Origin: Eupeodes corollae
Taxonomy: Eukaryota > Arthropoda > Insecta > Diptera > Syrphidae
Length of the DNA: 64,000 nucleotides
Direction: 5' to 3'
NCBI RefSeq assembly: GCF_945859685.1
Contig: NC_079149.1
Span: forward strand, 64,436,991-64,500,990
Shown: piece by piece, positions 32,207-43,790 of the stretch
Layout of the letters: each line of letters begins with the position of its first letter
Position numbering within the stretch: position 1 is the first letter of the stretch
Made by a program: the position numbers and the translations under genes
The notes under the pieces: model-generated
Seen by the model: only the letters and a program-made list of their open reading frames with translations
The model's database searches: none
Told to the model about the DNA's origin: nothing

Positions 32207-34183
32207 CAATGGCTGATCCAGAGGGGGGAGGGTCGTAGGGGGTCATGACCCTCCCCTGATGGGAGATAATTTGTTTGTATTTTTGTAGGAATTCCCTTCA
32301 ATACAAAACTAATCGAATTGAGTCAATGGATATGACCCCTATTATATTTTGAATTATTTATTTTTTGTATATGAAAACAAAATTTTTATTTTTACTTTCT
32401 AAACTTTGTTGCAAAAAGTACCACTTTTAACTGAGGGCTGGACCAAGAACATAATATGAATCTGACATTCAGCCCTATTCCAAAAACATTAAATTTGACC
32501 AAGTAACGATCCAGGGGGGTTATGCAGTTCAGGTATGAAAGTAAAGATTTGTTAGTAACTTAACGACATTCACTAAAAAGTTGTCAAAAACATTTAAAAT
32601 TTGTGTAAATTGAGTAATGCCTTAAATTATTTTCATAAAATTTGTTTCCAAGAAAAAGAGCAAAGATTCAGGTTTTTAAGAAGAAACCTTGAATAGGAGA
32701 TCTTCAATTTTATATTAAGTTCCCTTTAAATTCCTGAAACTAGCCTTCAATTCCATCTTATTTTTTTATGCACATAAATAGTGAACATTGAAGTGGTTTT
32801 TACTTGCGACACATAGGAACTATGTTTATGGCAAGTATTTTATTCGTAACATGACATTACAATGTTAGAAAGGTAAAAAAAGGTGGATTCCCCATTCCAT
32901 CCATCTGTCTGTCTGTCCTCGCCCCTAAAGCATAAACCACTGTGCCGGTTGAAACTAAGCCGATTAGCTTAAGGCGTTTTTTTCATGTTCGAATTTTTCA
33001 GAAATGAACCGATAGATTTTTTTAGAACTTTCTCTACTTTTTTTCTTAATTCGGCTTCTTTCTACAAGAAAAACATAGTATTGCTCCAGAAGGGTACCCC
33101 TCATGAAACCGTTTTTTTGTTTTCAAATTTTCTCAACAACTTAATCAGATTCCAATAATCTTGTCTTTCAATGCAAGCTCTTGTCGATGGTCAAATTTTC
33201 GAATTGATGATGATTTTTGAGAACATTTTTTTTTGCAGGTATTGCAGCCGAGCATTAAACATGTATCTTTTAAAATTGATTTTCTGTTGAATACAACTTT
33301 TAAGGTAGTAACAAATTAAAGAAATCTACATTTTTAAGGGAATTTGCTTTAGTCGTTCTAGAACTGAGATTTAAACACGAATTTCAAGAATATAAATGCC
33401 CCAAAAACAGCAAAAGTGACACTTTTGTTAAGCTAATGGCTTGTAGAAAAAACACAACGCACGTTTCGTATATGTATCAATATAAAAGCTTTGAATCTCT
33501 TGAGAACTGAAGTGAAAAGAGATTCTGAAACGTGTAATTTGTGACTGCCACACAAAAGTTTCTTCCTAGCTTATTTGTTTATCTCAGTTTGTTTTTATTA
33601 TATATTCAGAGAAATTATGTACAAATTATGTACTTGAATGCACTTATTTCCTTAAATTCAAGAATCAAACATTTTTCTCTCTACAATTTTAAAGTTTTGT
33701 TGACTCCTTTAAGATGAAGCCATCAGCTGAAATCTACGAGTAAGCAGACATGGTAGCGATATAAAAACAGACAATTCTTGATACAGATTCTTTCTCATTT
33801 TCTGGATTTTTGAATTTTTGGAAACAAAAAAGAATATATATTTTTTGGAACAAAGCAAAGTTTCAAAACAATTTCGTACGTTTCTCCATGAAAGCAATAA
33901 AAACCCTCTAAACTATTGAGTTTTGCTCTTCAATATTTCATATTTATAAAACTGTTAGAATCGTTATGCTTTCATATAAGGAAAGTCTACTAAATTAAAT
34001 GTAATAACTATAAAGTTGTCACTTTAGCTCATGAAAGGTGTACATTTAAGCTTAAGATGCACATTATGTTATTTAAGTTTTGTTAGCCTTCTTTAAAGAA
34101 CATTTTTAAGCGGTAAGTAAAAACTCGTCTATATGTTAAGTGCGTGACCCTCCCCCCTGATTAAAAATCTAGATCCGCCCTAG
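32207..34183. mobile_element. Non-autonomous hAT-like element, 8-bp TSD
   Basis: An identical 8-bp CTTCTTCT flanks the element (32199-32206 and 34184-34191), as expected for hAT transposons. The ends are CAATGGCTGATCCAGA and, reversed, CTAGGGCGGATCTAGA. They resemble CAGGGGCGGATCCAGA-type hAT termini. Both subterminal regions contain a G-run then GGGTCA (left also GGGTCATGACCC). The interior of about 1.9 kb holds only short frames with no transposase block I recognise, so it is probably non-autonomous and moved by a related hAT. Confidence 0.78.
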
Positions 34184-34191
34184 CTTCTTCT

Positions 34192-36194
34192 TCGTAGGTT
34201 TCTAAACTTTATTTGCTTTACAGTATATGGTATACACTTTAAGAATACGCATTTTTTATTAATATTAAATAATGTCGCTTCTGACTATTTTTGAGGACGT
34301 CACGTAATTCTTTGACTAATTGATTGATTAATAATATCATTCTAAGCAATTTGTCTTACTAAAATGTTTAGGTATTAATAAATAATTGTATTGCTTGGAA
34401 ATTACATATCCAGTACAATTTGTTTCCAAATTTTCACTACCCAAAGGAACAAGTTGGCATTTATTTCAGCTTTCTAATTTTTTGTTTATGATATTTGAAT
34501 TTACCTAAAGGATAATTTTAAAGCTTATATTTCTTACATAACCACCAATTTATCGCAAAAAATATGTTGAAAAGTCCATCCTATTCGAGTACACCAACTT
34601 TGAGTGCCTTTTAGAAATAATTCGTAGACCTCCTAACTTTACATTTAAACTGATATTTCAAATAAATTTTCCCTTCACTTTTTTATATTTCCTTTTTTTA
34701 CTTAGCACTCAATAAGCATAATACCTCACTAACTTTATAATACAAAGAGTTTGAAATAATTACAAGACTATTTAAATCCGGAGGCCGAAGAAATTAAAAT
34801 TATTTAAAGAGAAAAAAGAAAAGACCAGTGGATGTTTTTTTTGGAAAGCAGAAGGTAACATTAACAATAGAAAGGGTATCAGGCAAATGGCCGCCACCGC
34901 TACGGTTGCAGCCCCATTTACTTTTCATGAAATTTTCCATAGCCAATTCATACTCCAAATGCGTCTGTATGTCCTCGATTATTATAAGAATTCGATTTTT
35001 AAGGTCTTGAATCCTTCATGTGACCCAAACGAAAAAAGTCTATAAAGGTGTTATCATAAACGATTAAGATTAAAACTTCGAATTACTGATATTATTAATT
35101 TCAATGCGTTGTTCAAGTGTGTACCGTTCAGTTTTTAGTAATGGTGTAGTTTTTTTATGTCAAATGATACCATCTTCAAAACAAAACCTCTCCTTGGAAA
35201 ACTCTACATGTGTAACACATAAAGCAAACCAATGTAAAGTTCACAAACAAAAATGGAGACAAATTTAATTTGAACAATCAATAAAATAAAAAAAGTGCGT
35301 ATACGCCTCAGTGAATTGTTTTATTGTTGATATAAGAGAGAATAAACTAAACTGTGATCAGTGTTATCAATATTTTAATTATTTAAACTTAATCCAAAAT
35401 TAAATAGCAAAAACACAGTCAATAACATTTTTCACTTTTGTTTGAAGATTATGTAATCTTTGTATAAAACAAAGTAGTTGCTCAGAGTAGTTTATCTCAG
35501 TACATAAAGTGAGCAGTTGCTATTGATGTTTTTATGAATGCGTTGTGAGAAACTAACTTCATGAACCATGAGCTCCATTTTATTGATATTGCCCTTTGAA
35601 TCGTCTATAGTTAAATATGTACAATAAACCTAACTACACTCTATTTATAATTTCACTGTAATATGAGAAAAAATTAATTGTATATTTACTATATTCAGTA
35701 AAAATAATATTCAAAAATATATTATCAGGAAACAAAATAATTATAACCCCTGGTTGTCTTCTTGAGTTGACCATGAATTTACTTAGCTTATAAGTTAACA
35801 CATTTCAATGTAACTCAAATCGATAAGTCTGTGAAACAGATAAAAAGCGTTTATCAATTGCAAATCAATTGGGACATTGGTCATCGTGAATTTTGTGTAT
35901 CACGTATCATCACTTAACTCGCAAAATTCAACGAAATAATTGGTTTCAAACTCGAGATAAACTCGCACTTTGCTATATACAAACTTTTGAAAAACTGTTT
36001 GTGCCCTCTTGAAAAGCCAAATTTTCACTTTATTTAAATATTTTTACAAAAATTACACATTTTAGGTGGATTTGACCTAAGCCCTTTTACCTTGTGCACA
36101 TCTTTTATTTGATACTAATTTTCACCTTGAACTTCTATTAATGGTTCTTTTATTTTTGGGGAAAAAATTTTTAAATTTTATTTTTTATTTTATA
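34192..36194. other. Non-coding stretch
   Basis: About 2 kb of AT-rich DNA with no recognised gene or transposon. The 20-base string AAAAGTGCGTATACGCCTCA at 35291-35310 has close relatives at 37265 and 48049. Confidence 0.45.
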
Positions 36195-37135
36195 TACTTA
36201 CTTACTTAAGGTGTCCTCAACCAACATGCGTCTCTAGCCAGCTCGGTTCCTAGCTAGCTGACTCCAGTTTCGCACACTAAGTTGGTTGAGGTCGCCACCC
36301 ACTTGATTGCGATTCGCAAGAGTTTTTCTTCCTTTGATTTTAGCGCTGGTGTCGTTGTCTGAGTTTATAGCGGTGCCAAGATAGACAAAGTCCTCAACTA
36401 CCTCGAAGTTATAGCTGTCTATGGTGACGTTTTGTCTAAGTCGTCATTGTTCAATGTCCTATTTTGAAGACAGCATATACTTGGTCTTGCCCTCATTGAC
36501 CACTAAGCCCATCTTCTTCGCTTCCTTCGCAATGCTCAAAAACGCTTCACTGACATCACGCTTTGATCTTCCAATTATGTCAATATCATATGCGTATCCG
36601 AGTAATTGGATGGACCTTTGGAAGATTGTGCCTCTAGTGTTGACGTTTGAGTTTTGCACAATGCTTTGCAGAAGGATGTTGAAGACGTCGCATGACAGTG
36701 TAACACGTTGATAGAGCAGCGTGCAATCTCCATCAACACTCTGCACAAACGGATAAGTTTTACAGGGATGCCAAAACTATTTGAAGCTCCTGAGTTTTTT
36801 CCAAGATCTGCCGTAGTGTGAATATTTGGTCGATAGTGCACTTTCCTGGTCTTAAGCCACACTGATAAGGACCTATCAGGTTGTTGAAGAACGGCTTCAG
36901 ACGTTCACACAATACGGCAGAAAGGATCTTATATCAATCTTATCTGCAATGTTAAGGAGACTGGCGCCTCTGTAGTTGGCGCAATTTATAGGGTGTCCTT
37001 TTATATGTATCGGGCAAACTATGCTGAGATTCCACTTATTGGGCATGCTTTCTTCCGAACATGTTTTGCAGATGATTTGGTGCATGCTCCCTACCAAGCC
37101 ATATCGCCTGCTGCTTTAAATAGTTCGGCAGCTAT
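36195..37135 (-). pseudogene. RTE-like RT relic, internally deleted copy
   Basis: Minus-strand copy of the same family with the (AAGT)n tail at 36199-36210. From 37110: MHQIICKTCSEESMPNKWNL, SIVCPIHIKGHPINCANYRG (fingers), then a frame-shifted core, YAYDIDIIGRSKRDV near 36595 (YADD changed to YAYD), and FLSIAKEAKKMGLVVNEGK. After VEDFVYLGTAINSDN and IKGRKTLANR, the sequence jumps directly to GGDLNQL near 36290, so several hundred bases of thumb and tail are deleted. The altered catalytic Asp, deletion and frameshifts make it dead. Confidence 0.85.
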
Positions 37136-38005
37136 TTTATATAAAAATAATATTAGTAATATTTATAAAAACATAATGTGTCCTTCCATCTGACACATGA
37201 TCTGTTCCTTTTGATAGTTTCATAAATGTATTAATACAAGTGTTTTGGATTCAAATAAATTATGAAAAGTACGTAAACGCCACAGAGGCGTGCTATTATT
37301 TCATTTTATATGAAACCTCCAATTTTTTTTTGAAAATAAAACAGAAATACCTTCAAGTCCGAGAAGATTTAACACTTAAGGAATTTAAAAAAAAAAAGTT
37401 TAAATAAAATAGTACCTATGTATATAATAAAGGAATATAATACAAACCTCCCATTTTCAGTTTTTCTACCTCATCAGGTTTTGAAAACAAGTTTCTTTAC
37501 AAATCCTAAAAAAAACAAAAATGGGGTTTCTAAGGCAAAGTTAAAATCAATATATCTCTTGTCAATAAATTGTATGATGATAAAGAAGGTACAAATCTTT
37601 CTTTTCTAGATACAATTTAAATCAAATAAGTATCTTACTTAGTTTCTGTAAATTCTTACTAGCTATATAAGTCTTTATAAGACTCTTTATGAAGTTTGGA
37701 GCAAACCTTAAATCTAATACTTTCATAGTTTTGAAAATCATGTTTGGGGGTTAATTCTTAGTGCTGGAGCTTTACTATGTAACTGGATTCTACTTTTGAT
37801 TTTAAACTCATTTCCGATTCTACTTTCAAATCGTACTAAGTAAGAAAGTAATACCAACTTGTTTTCAAAAATGTTCTACTTTCGAGCGAGTATCGAGTTA
37901 TGTGACAGTTTTAAAAACAAAATTAAAAAAAAAAAAAACAATAATATAACATCAAATTTTTGGAGAAGAATAATTATTACAAGAATGGACTGTTAGTTCA
38001 TTTGG
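37136..38005. other. Non-coding stretch
   Basis: Nothing is recognised. It contains the AAAAGTACGTAAACGCCACA string at 37265-37284, related to those at 35291 and 48049. Confidence 0.45.
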
Positions 38006-38835
38006 TCTATAATTTAACCATGAATCGGCTTACATAATGGAACAACGCTTGCAAATTATTGAATTTTATTATCAAAATTCGTGTCCTGTTGAGAAAATTC
38101 ATCGCGCGCTTCTTCCATTTTATGGTCAGTTCAATCGACCACTGAAGCGGCTATTGGGTCTGTTGTGACTAAATTTCGCACCTAATTTACATTGTTGGAC
38201 ATTAAACCACCAACACGCTTACGTAGAGTGCGAACTGAAGAAAATATCGCAGCCGTTTGCAGCAATTGTTACTCAACAACGTTGAAAATTTTGCGGTGAA
38301 TTAAAGCCGAACGACCAACTGCAACGTAAAGTTTTTGGTAAATGGGCTCTTGGAAAGTTGGCCGAAGATCCACTTTTTGGCCGAAAAATTGTGTTTAGCG
38401 ACGAATAAGCAGAATTGCCGGTTTTGGAGTGAATATCAACCAGTTGCATTGCTAGAGCTACCAATGCAGCTAGAAAAAGTCACAGTTGATGTGGTTTATG
38501 GGCTGGTGGCATTATTGGACGGTACTTCTTCAAAGATGATGCGAATCGTAACGTAACTGTGAATGGTGCATGAAATGTGGTTTCAATAAGACGGTGTTAC
38601 ATGCCAAATAGCATGCTCAACAATGGACTTATTGGGAGGCGAGTGCGGTTAATATTTTATTTTACGTTCGGGACCGGTCAATTTAACGCCTTTAGACTAT
38701 TTTTTGTCGGGCTATGTTAAAGCTCATGTCTAAACAGACAAGCCCGCTTCAATTGGAGCATTTGAAGACAACATTGAAGCATTTATTCGTGAGATATCGG
38801 CCCCTGATCTCGAATCCAAACTTTAATTTTAACGA
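38006..38835 (+). pseudogene. Mariner transposase relic (38 kb)
   Basis: The frame starts with ATG at 38037: MEQRLQIIEFYYQNSCPVEK, then HRALLPFYGQFNRP. Further blocks: FTLLDIKPPTRLRRVRTEEN (about 38190), a degraded YSTTxLKILR, WALGKLAEDPLFGRKIVFSDE (first catalytic Asp, 38340-38410), GLWAGGIIGRYFF (38495), MWFQ-stop-DGVTC (second Asp region, about 38575), and VNLTPLDYFLSGYVKAHV (third Asp region, about 38680). It ends with AFEDNIEAFIREI near 38800. Stops and frameshifts disable it. Compared with family members, a piece is missing near 38265 between the N-terminal domain and the catalytic core. Terminal repeats were not identified. Confidence 0.88.
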
Positions 38836-39229
38836 ATTGATCAAGTTTAAAAAATACAATAACAAATTACAAGAACAAAACTTACATTCGAACCTCTTTA
38901 CCAATTTCTGTTCAAACCTAGCATAAATGGTCCAGCGTTTCTTTCAAATTTGTGTAAGACAGGTGAAATTTAAAGATGTATACAGATATTTTAAAGATAA
39001 TTTGTTTATTGAAAACTGCTTTTCGATATGTGACAATTAATATAGGGATTAGGGACGTAACTTATGCCTTTTCCACAAGTTAAATAAATTTGATTTAAAA
39101 GTAGATATATGTATACCCGCTAACCTATAGATTCCTATATACTTAACTAGAATTAACTAAGTTAATATTAACCTATAGGTTTACATTTTAATTTTATGTT
39201 GGAAGGAATTTTGACGCGTTTTATTTCAT
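38836..39229. other. Non-coding stretch
   Basis: AT-rich. It may include the mariner 3' terminal region, but no terminal repeat is visible. Confidence 0.4.
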
Positions 39230-39950
39230 AACTTACCTAGTTTGGTAGGTACTTTACAGGCGGCACATGCTTGAACTATGTAAGGTTGTCTTTTTAAAGG
39301 CTTTCAGAACGTCAAGAGATATCATATTGATATTTACAGGCCGACATACACTTTATAATACCTATGTACATAGATTCGTACCTATGTAGGTACATATCTA
39401 CCAAATACAGGGTTGTAAGAAAATATGCTGGCCTGGCAGATTTACAATAACACAAACAAAAACTGAGTTCTTTTTTAATCAGCAATCACACGGCTTCCTA
39501 AAGATATCCCTTATAGTACCCTGTAACATAACTTGAAGCTAAATTTTTGTGCGGATACCAATCTTATTGGGAAAAAAAAGAACTAGGTGCCTGCCTACCT
39601 ACCTTTTTAAATCTAAGGTTACAGCATACCCTTCCAATCAGTCTGTTTCACTTGTATCCACTTCCTCAGCCATAGAGCGTTTTAATCAATTAATAGCATC
39701 AAATAAACTTACATACATCTATAGGCACCTACATACCTTGGAGCTCAAAGCTATAGTTAAGTAGGTACTTATTTATTTTCTGTGCAAATATATGTAGGTA
39801 CGTAGGTCAATACCTACCCGAGTATCTGCACTTATCTATCTGGGTACAAAGGTAGGTAAGGTATATCTATAGTACTTTAAAGTATCTGTAGGTAAACTAA
39901 ACATAAACCTTAGGAAAGACTAGGTATAGGTACCTTTATATTTACCAACG
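39230..39950. promoter_or_regulatory. TAGGTA/TACCTA-rich stretch
   Basis: The hexamers TAGGTA and TACCTA occur repeatedly, for example in GTACCTATGTAGGTACATA near 39380, CTGCCTACCTACC near 39592 and GTAGGTACGTAGG near 39795. Some resemble GGTAG-type binding sites of the fly factor Zelda (CAGGTAG, TAGGTAG). It lies directly upstream of a TATAAAA at 39960. It could equally be a degenerate simple repeat. Function is inferred only. Confidence 0.3.
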
Positions 39951-39959
39951 AGCCAAGCG

Positions 39960-41160
39960 TATAAAACCGGCTATGCAAACAGTTATTATTTGGGCTTCTT
40001 GGATTCGAGATGACGAGATGGAGCCGAAGCAGCGAGATTCAAACCCGATCCTTAGGTGCGTGCAGTTGAGTGTTAAGGGAACCTTCCATTTTCAAACACA
40101 GCATCGTCTTCATCCGCCAACCACCCCCGCATCCCCCGCCATCATCACACTACAAATATCCACCGCGTGGCGCGGTAGCTGCGGTTCGCCAATAACCATC
40201 TATAGACGCAGCAGCAGCTACATCAATTTATTTATTTTCAGTTTTATTTTTCTGTAGATATTTTTCTCTCTTTCTAGATACATAGGTATACCTTTAACTT
40301 TAACTTTACCTTTATCTATGTGTATTTTATTATTTATTTAGCTTAACAAGCACATTGTTCGCCATCGCCATTGCTGTATGTGCTTTGTAAAAAGCAGTAT
40401 CTACAATTCTACATGCACATGGATATGGATTCGAGTTACAAAGAAAAATGCAAATAAAACTGGATGTTGGCGAAATGCCCATTTTTGTAGCAGCTTCAGC
40501 TTCAGCTTTAACTACCATCTTCGTTCGTTCGCCTTCGCCTTCGCCCGTTTCTTCATTTTCATTTTATTTGGCTTCCTTTTTGACTTTCTATCAATACACA
40601 GATCGAAATATGAAACATTACAATACATTATCTACAAAGTTCATGCTGTCTCATATTTATATTATATTTTTCTCTCTCTCTCTCCCACTTTCGTATTGAA
40701 TCTTTTGGTTGTTTATGGCTACTAACCACGCCCTAATTGCAATGAAGTCTCTCCTAACCCACAGCGAATCACTTCAGGCAATTTCCACCAATCATAATTC
40801 ACCGTGAGTAGAGCGAAGCAAATCTAGCAACTAGACAGAGAAGACTATATGTTTGCTTAGCAAGTCCGGTAGTCAGTGTTAGTATATAGAAATCATGATG
40901 CGACGACGCCTCCCATTTTCATTCGTTTTCTCGCACAAGTATTCGTCTTTGAAGTCCGGCGGAGAACGCATGCGTTTTGTGGTGCTCCTGCTCTCATGTC
41001 TGATGTCTCATAGTCGACACTTGACAGACAAAAAATACCCGTTAGTGAGTTTGGTTACGATTGCGAGTCGCGAAAAAGAAACGTTGGCGTTGTTTAGTTT
41101 TCTTTCATCAATTTACTGTCGCGTCGTGATTGCATCTGTGAGAAGTGCTCTTTAAAATAT
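39960..41160 (+). promoter_or_regulatory. Candidate promoter / 5' exon region
   Basis: TATAAAA at 39960-39966 is followed by sequence of distinctly higher GC (39990-40210 and 40740-41150) than the surroundings. It contains a CT run at about 40672-40686 (GAGA-type) and hexanucleotide-like AGCTTC and GCCTTC repeats at 40494-40556. A GTCAGTGTTAG near 40871 could serve as an initiator. No transposon similarity is seen. This resembles the 5' region of a fly gene, but no transcript evidence exists here. Confidence 0.25.
40895..41155 (+). CDS. Open frame in candidate 5' exon, unrecognised
   Basis: An 86-codon frame starting MMRRRLPFSF with a hydrophobic stretch RFVVLLLSCLM near residues 27-37. It sits in the higher-GC segment at 40.7-41.15 kb and ends TAA at 41153-41155. 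No known domain is recognised. It may be a real small protein, an upstream frame in a 5' UTR, or chance. The Arg-rich start and the hydrophobic stretch alone do not make a convincing signal peptide. Confidence is low. Confidence 0.15.
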   Translation: MMRRRLPFSFVFSHKYSSLKSGGERMRFVVLLLSCLMSHSRHLTDKKYPLVSLVTIASREKETLALFSFLSSIYCRVVIASVRSAL

Positions 41161-42164
41161 CATAATCACTGTCAAAAATATATTCAGTGTAAATGTCAAA
41201 AGATATACCTACGCCTATATAAATATTTCAATTGAATTATTCCAGTGTTAATATAGGTTTTTTTTTTTAAAAAGAGGAAACAAAAAATATGATGTGTAGT
41301 GTGTTTTATTTGTGAAGCGATGCGATGCGATGGCTGGTTGCATGTTGGTTGCTGACGGTTGATAGTTGATGGTTGGGTGTATTTCACCTTCAGTTAGTGT
41401 CGGAGTTAACCTATAAATTATTTTCTTATCAGAGAATCTTAAGAGGACGTCAGGAACCCTCAATTGACTGTAATCTTTGGTGGCATCTTTTTAATGTTTT
41501 GTTTTACTTTCAACATATCTCTACACTCTACATTCGGGGACTTCGATCCGTTTTGAGTTTATTGCGCTCTGCCATAAATTATAGTTTAACTATTGTCCAC
41601 TGTGTGCTATAAGAAGCAATAATAATATCTAATAGTTTTTGTGTGTTTTATTTTTTTTAAGTGTGTTTCTTTTTATTTATGTACGTTTTGAATGTTGGGT
41701 ATCTGGACTTTCCTTCTTTAATCCTTATCTGCCTATAGTCGGGGTCTGGCAAGAAGGAATTGAGAGGTCGTAAAGGTCATTTTCGCCGCAAGAAATTCCT
41801 TTTCTTTAACGAATTATTACCTTCATTGTTGCTATTGTGTTGGAAGTGCGTTTGAATCGGATTGATATATACGAATGTGAGTTCTCAGTCAATTTCTAAT
41901 TTAAAAGTCGGGCGTTTTTTTAAAGAAATTGATTAATCTGGATAACGTCCATTGATAGATAATGGAATCATAAAAGTGCAACTATAAAAATAGGTACCTT
42001 CCTACTTTGATAACTTAATTAATCGAGTGAGTCTTAATTTAAATACCTGCCTACACAAAAAAGAGGAAAGAACATTGTTTTAAGCGGATTGATAACTACA
42101 ATTTATCTGGAATACAATTCATTGATTAAGCAGTTGATTATAAAAACCAGAAGCAGTCGTGCAG
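41161..42164. other. Non-coding stretch with short repeats
   Basis: Short tandem patterns occur at 41319-41375 (GCGATGCGATGCGATGG and GTTGATAGTTGATGG). Possible splice donors (GTGAGT) lie at about 41877 and 42025. No transposon is recognised. Confidence 0.35.
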
Positions 42165-42257
42165 GCTCTTCGAAAGGAATCGTTGGGGGCTACAAACGTT
42201 ATACTTCAACAGACGCACATGGGCGTCTGTACTGAAGAGCGCCCTGTGATGCATTGG
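42165..42257 (+). CDS. Candidate internal exon, 93 nt
   Basis: A GC-richer island in AT-rich DNA is bounded by TCGTGCAG at its 5' edge (acceptor-like, weak pyrimidine tract) and TGG|GTAAGA at its 3' edge (a strong donor match). It is exactly 31 codons long and open in one frame through its whole length, starting ALRKESLGATN and ending EERPVMHW; the other two plus frames contain stops. I do not recognise the peptide. The segment also contains a hairpin (ACAGACGC / GCGTCTGT, near 42212-42232). It could be a host exon, or structured non-coding RNA. Confidence 0.3.
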
Positions 42258-42879
42258 GTAAGAATGTGCTTTTATGCGTATGGATATATTTACAGTTGTA
42301 GGTATATGCGTCTTTATTATAGAACACGCTTAAAAAATCTTATAATATTTATCAATATCAATTGTGATCTAAATAATAAAATCTGCAAAAACATAGGCTC
42401 TTTGAACTTATGCCAACACTCTTGAACTTTCTGCTGCATTTGTTTATATTTTTTGCATGACTATAGGCAAGGAAAAAAGTATTTTAAAGATGCAAAAAGT
42501 AAATTTACTTGATTTAAGTGTGGGCGGGAGTTGAGAAGCACTAGTATGCAAATTATTTACTTAGGTTGCCGCGAGATGTTTTTAAAAAGAAATAAAACAA
42601 ATCTTTTATTTTGTCTCATACGGCTTCTGTTTCCGATTGAAAACGGTGACTCGACGGTTGGGTATCTGTATGATGGATGCATGGTGAGATACTTTCTTTT
42701 GAAAGATATAAATTGATGAATCTTTGCTTTTGGGTGGCATTTTTAATGGAATGCGAATAGGTACGTTAACTTGCAGAAACCTTTTTCCTCATGAGAATGG
42801 AAGAACCTATAACCAGTGTTAGTTTTATATAATCATGGCAACACAATTAGGACCCTACTTCGATTTTGTTTATGTTATA
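42258..42879. other. Non-coding stretch
   Basis: No gene recognised. It would be intronic if the preceding exon call is right. Confidence 0.35.
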
Positions 42880-43790
42880 CAAATTCTTTAGCGCCGACCC
42901 CATGTTTTTTAACCATAGAACACAAAAGAAGTTCATGGGTAGGTTCTAGTTCTTTATAGGGTTTTCTAATTTTTTTAGAACTTGGGTAAAAATGTTAGGG
43001 ATCCATGGGGAGTCACTTTTTCTCCTTACAACAAGAAAAAAACACATAAGTCCTGTAGATTAAACTGCGAAAAACTCCACTACGTATTTGGGTTCGAGTG
43101 AACCCCAACGCAAATTTGAATGCTTATAACTTTTTTCTTAATCATATTATTGACCAGCGATAAAAAATCAGTGAACAAATTTCATTTTTCTTTACGTTTT
43201 TGATAGTTTTTTTTATCAAAGTGATTGAAGGTAATTTTTTTTCTGAAAAAAAGCCACAAACAAAACTTGGGGTTCGTGTGAACCCCTTGATGGGATCATC
43301 GGTGACCATCTTTTGATGCAACAAAACAAAACGCAAAAATATGCCTACAGTTCGTCTATTGTCAAAGGTTTGCAGATGCGTTATGATCGTCGATTCGCAT
43401 TCATTTTGGTATATATCTACATTACTGGCCTTTTTGTTTGTGCGTTTGATGATATCTTATTTAATTATATGGTTGAAAATAGCGAGATGAGATTCATGTT
43501 TCAAATTAGGCACAAGGCCAACAATTCGACCAGGTCTAAAACATTACTACCTTGGATACGACACAATTCTGCTTTTTCATGCTCTTTCTTTCATTTTCGA
43601 CCACTGGCGGCAAGAATAAACTGTTCATTCGACGCTGAAGCCGACGTCGAAGGTTCTTGGTCGTGCTCATGAGATTCAAAACATCCAATCTGGTTCAGGC
43701 AAATTTTCTATCGGTCCTAATGCCTCCACCATGGGTTCATCAATGTCTTCATAATCCTCTTAGAAACAAAATTATATTATAATATATAAT
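42880..43790 (-). pseudogene. piggyBac-like transposase relic
   Basis: On the minus strand, an acidic and serine-rich N-terminal stretch (SHEHDQEPSTSASASNEQF near 43660) is followed by a diverged domain. It includes AQTKRPVMYIYTKMNANR (about 43420) and PLTIDELYAYFCVLF (about 43340), matching the start of the piggyBac DDE domain (W.PLT.DEL.AF.GVLL). Further downstream the coding match is lost. Two palindromic GGGTTCGxGTGAACCC boxes lie at 43090-43105 and 43269-43286, which may belong to a terminal region. The plus-strand 119-codon frame at 43313-43672 is a shadow of this. No TTAA-flanked ends are identified. Confidence 0.55.

Noticed and set aside
43313..43672. 119-codon plus-strand frame
   Set aside because: It lies antisense to a piggyBac-like relic that explains the sequence better.
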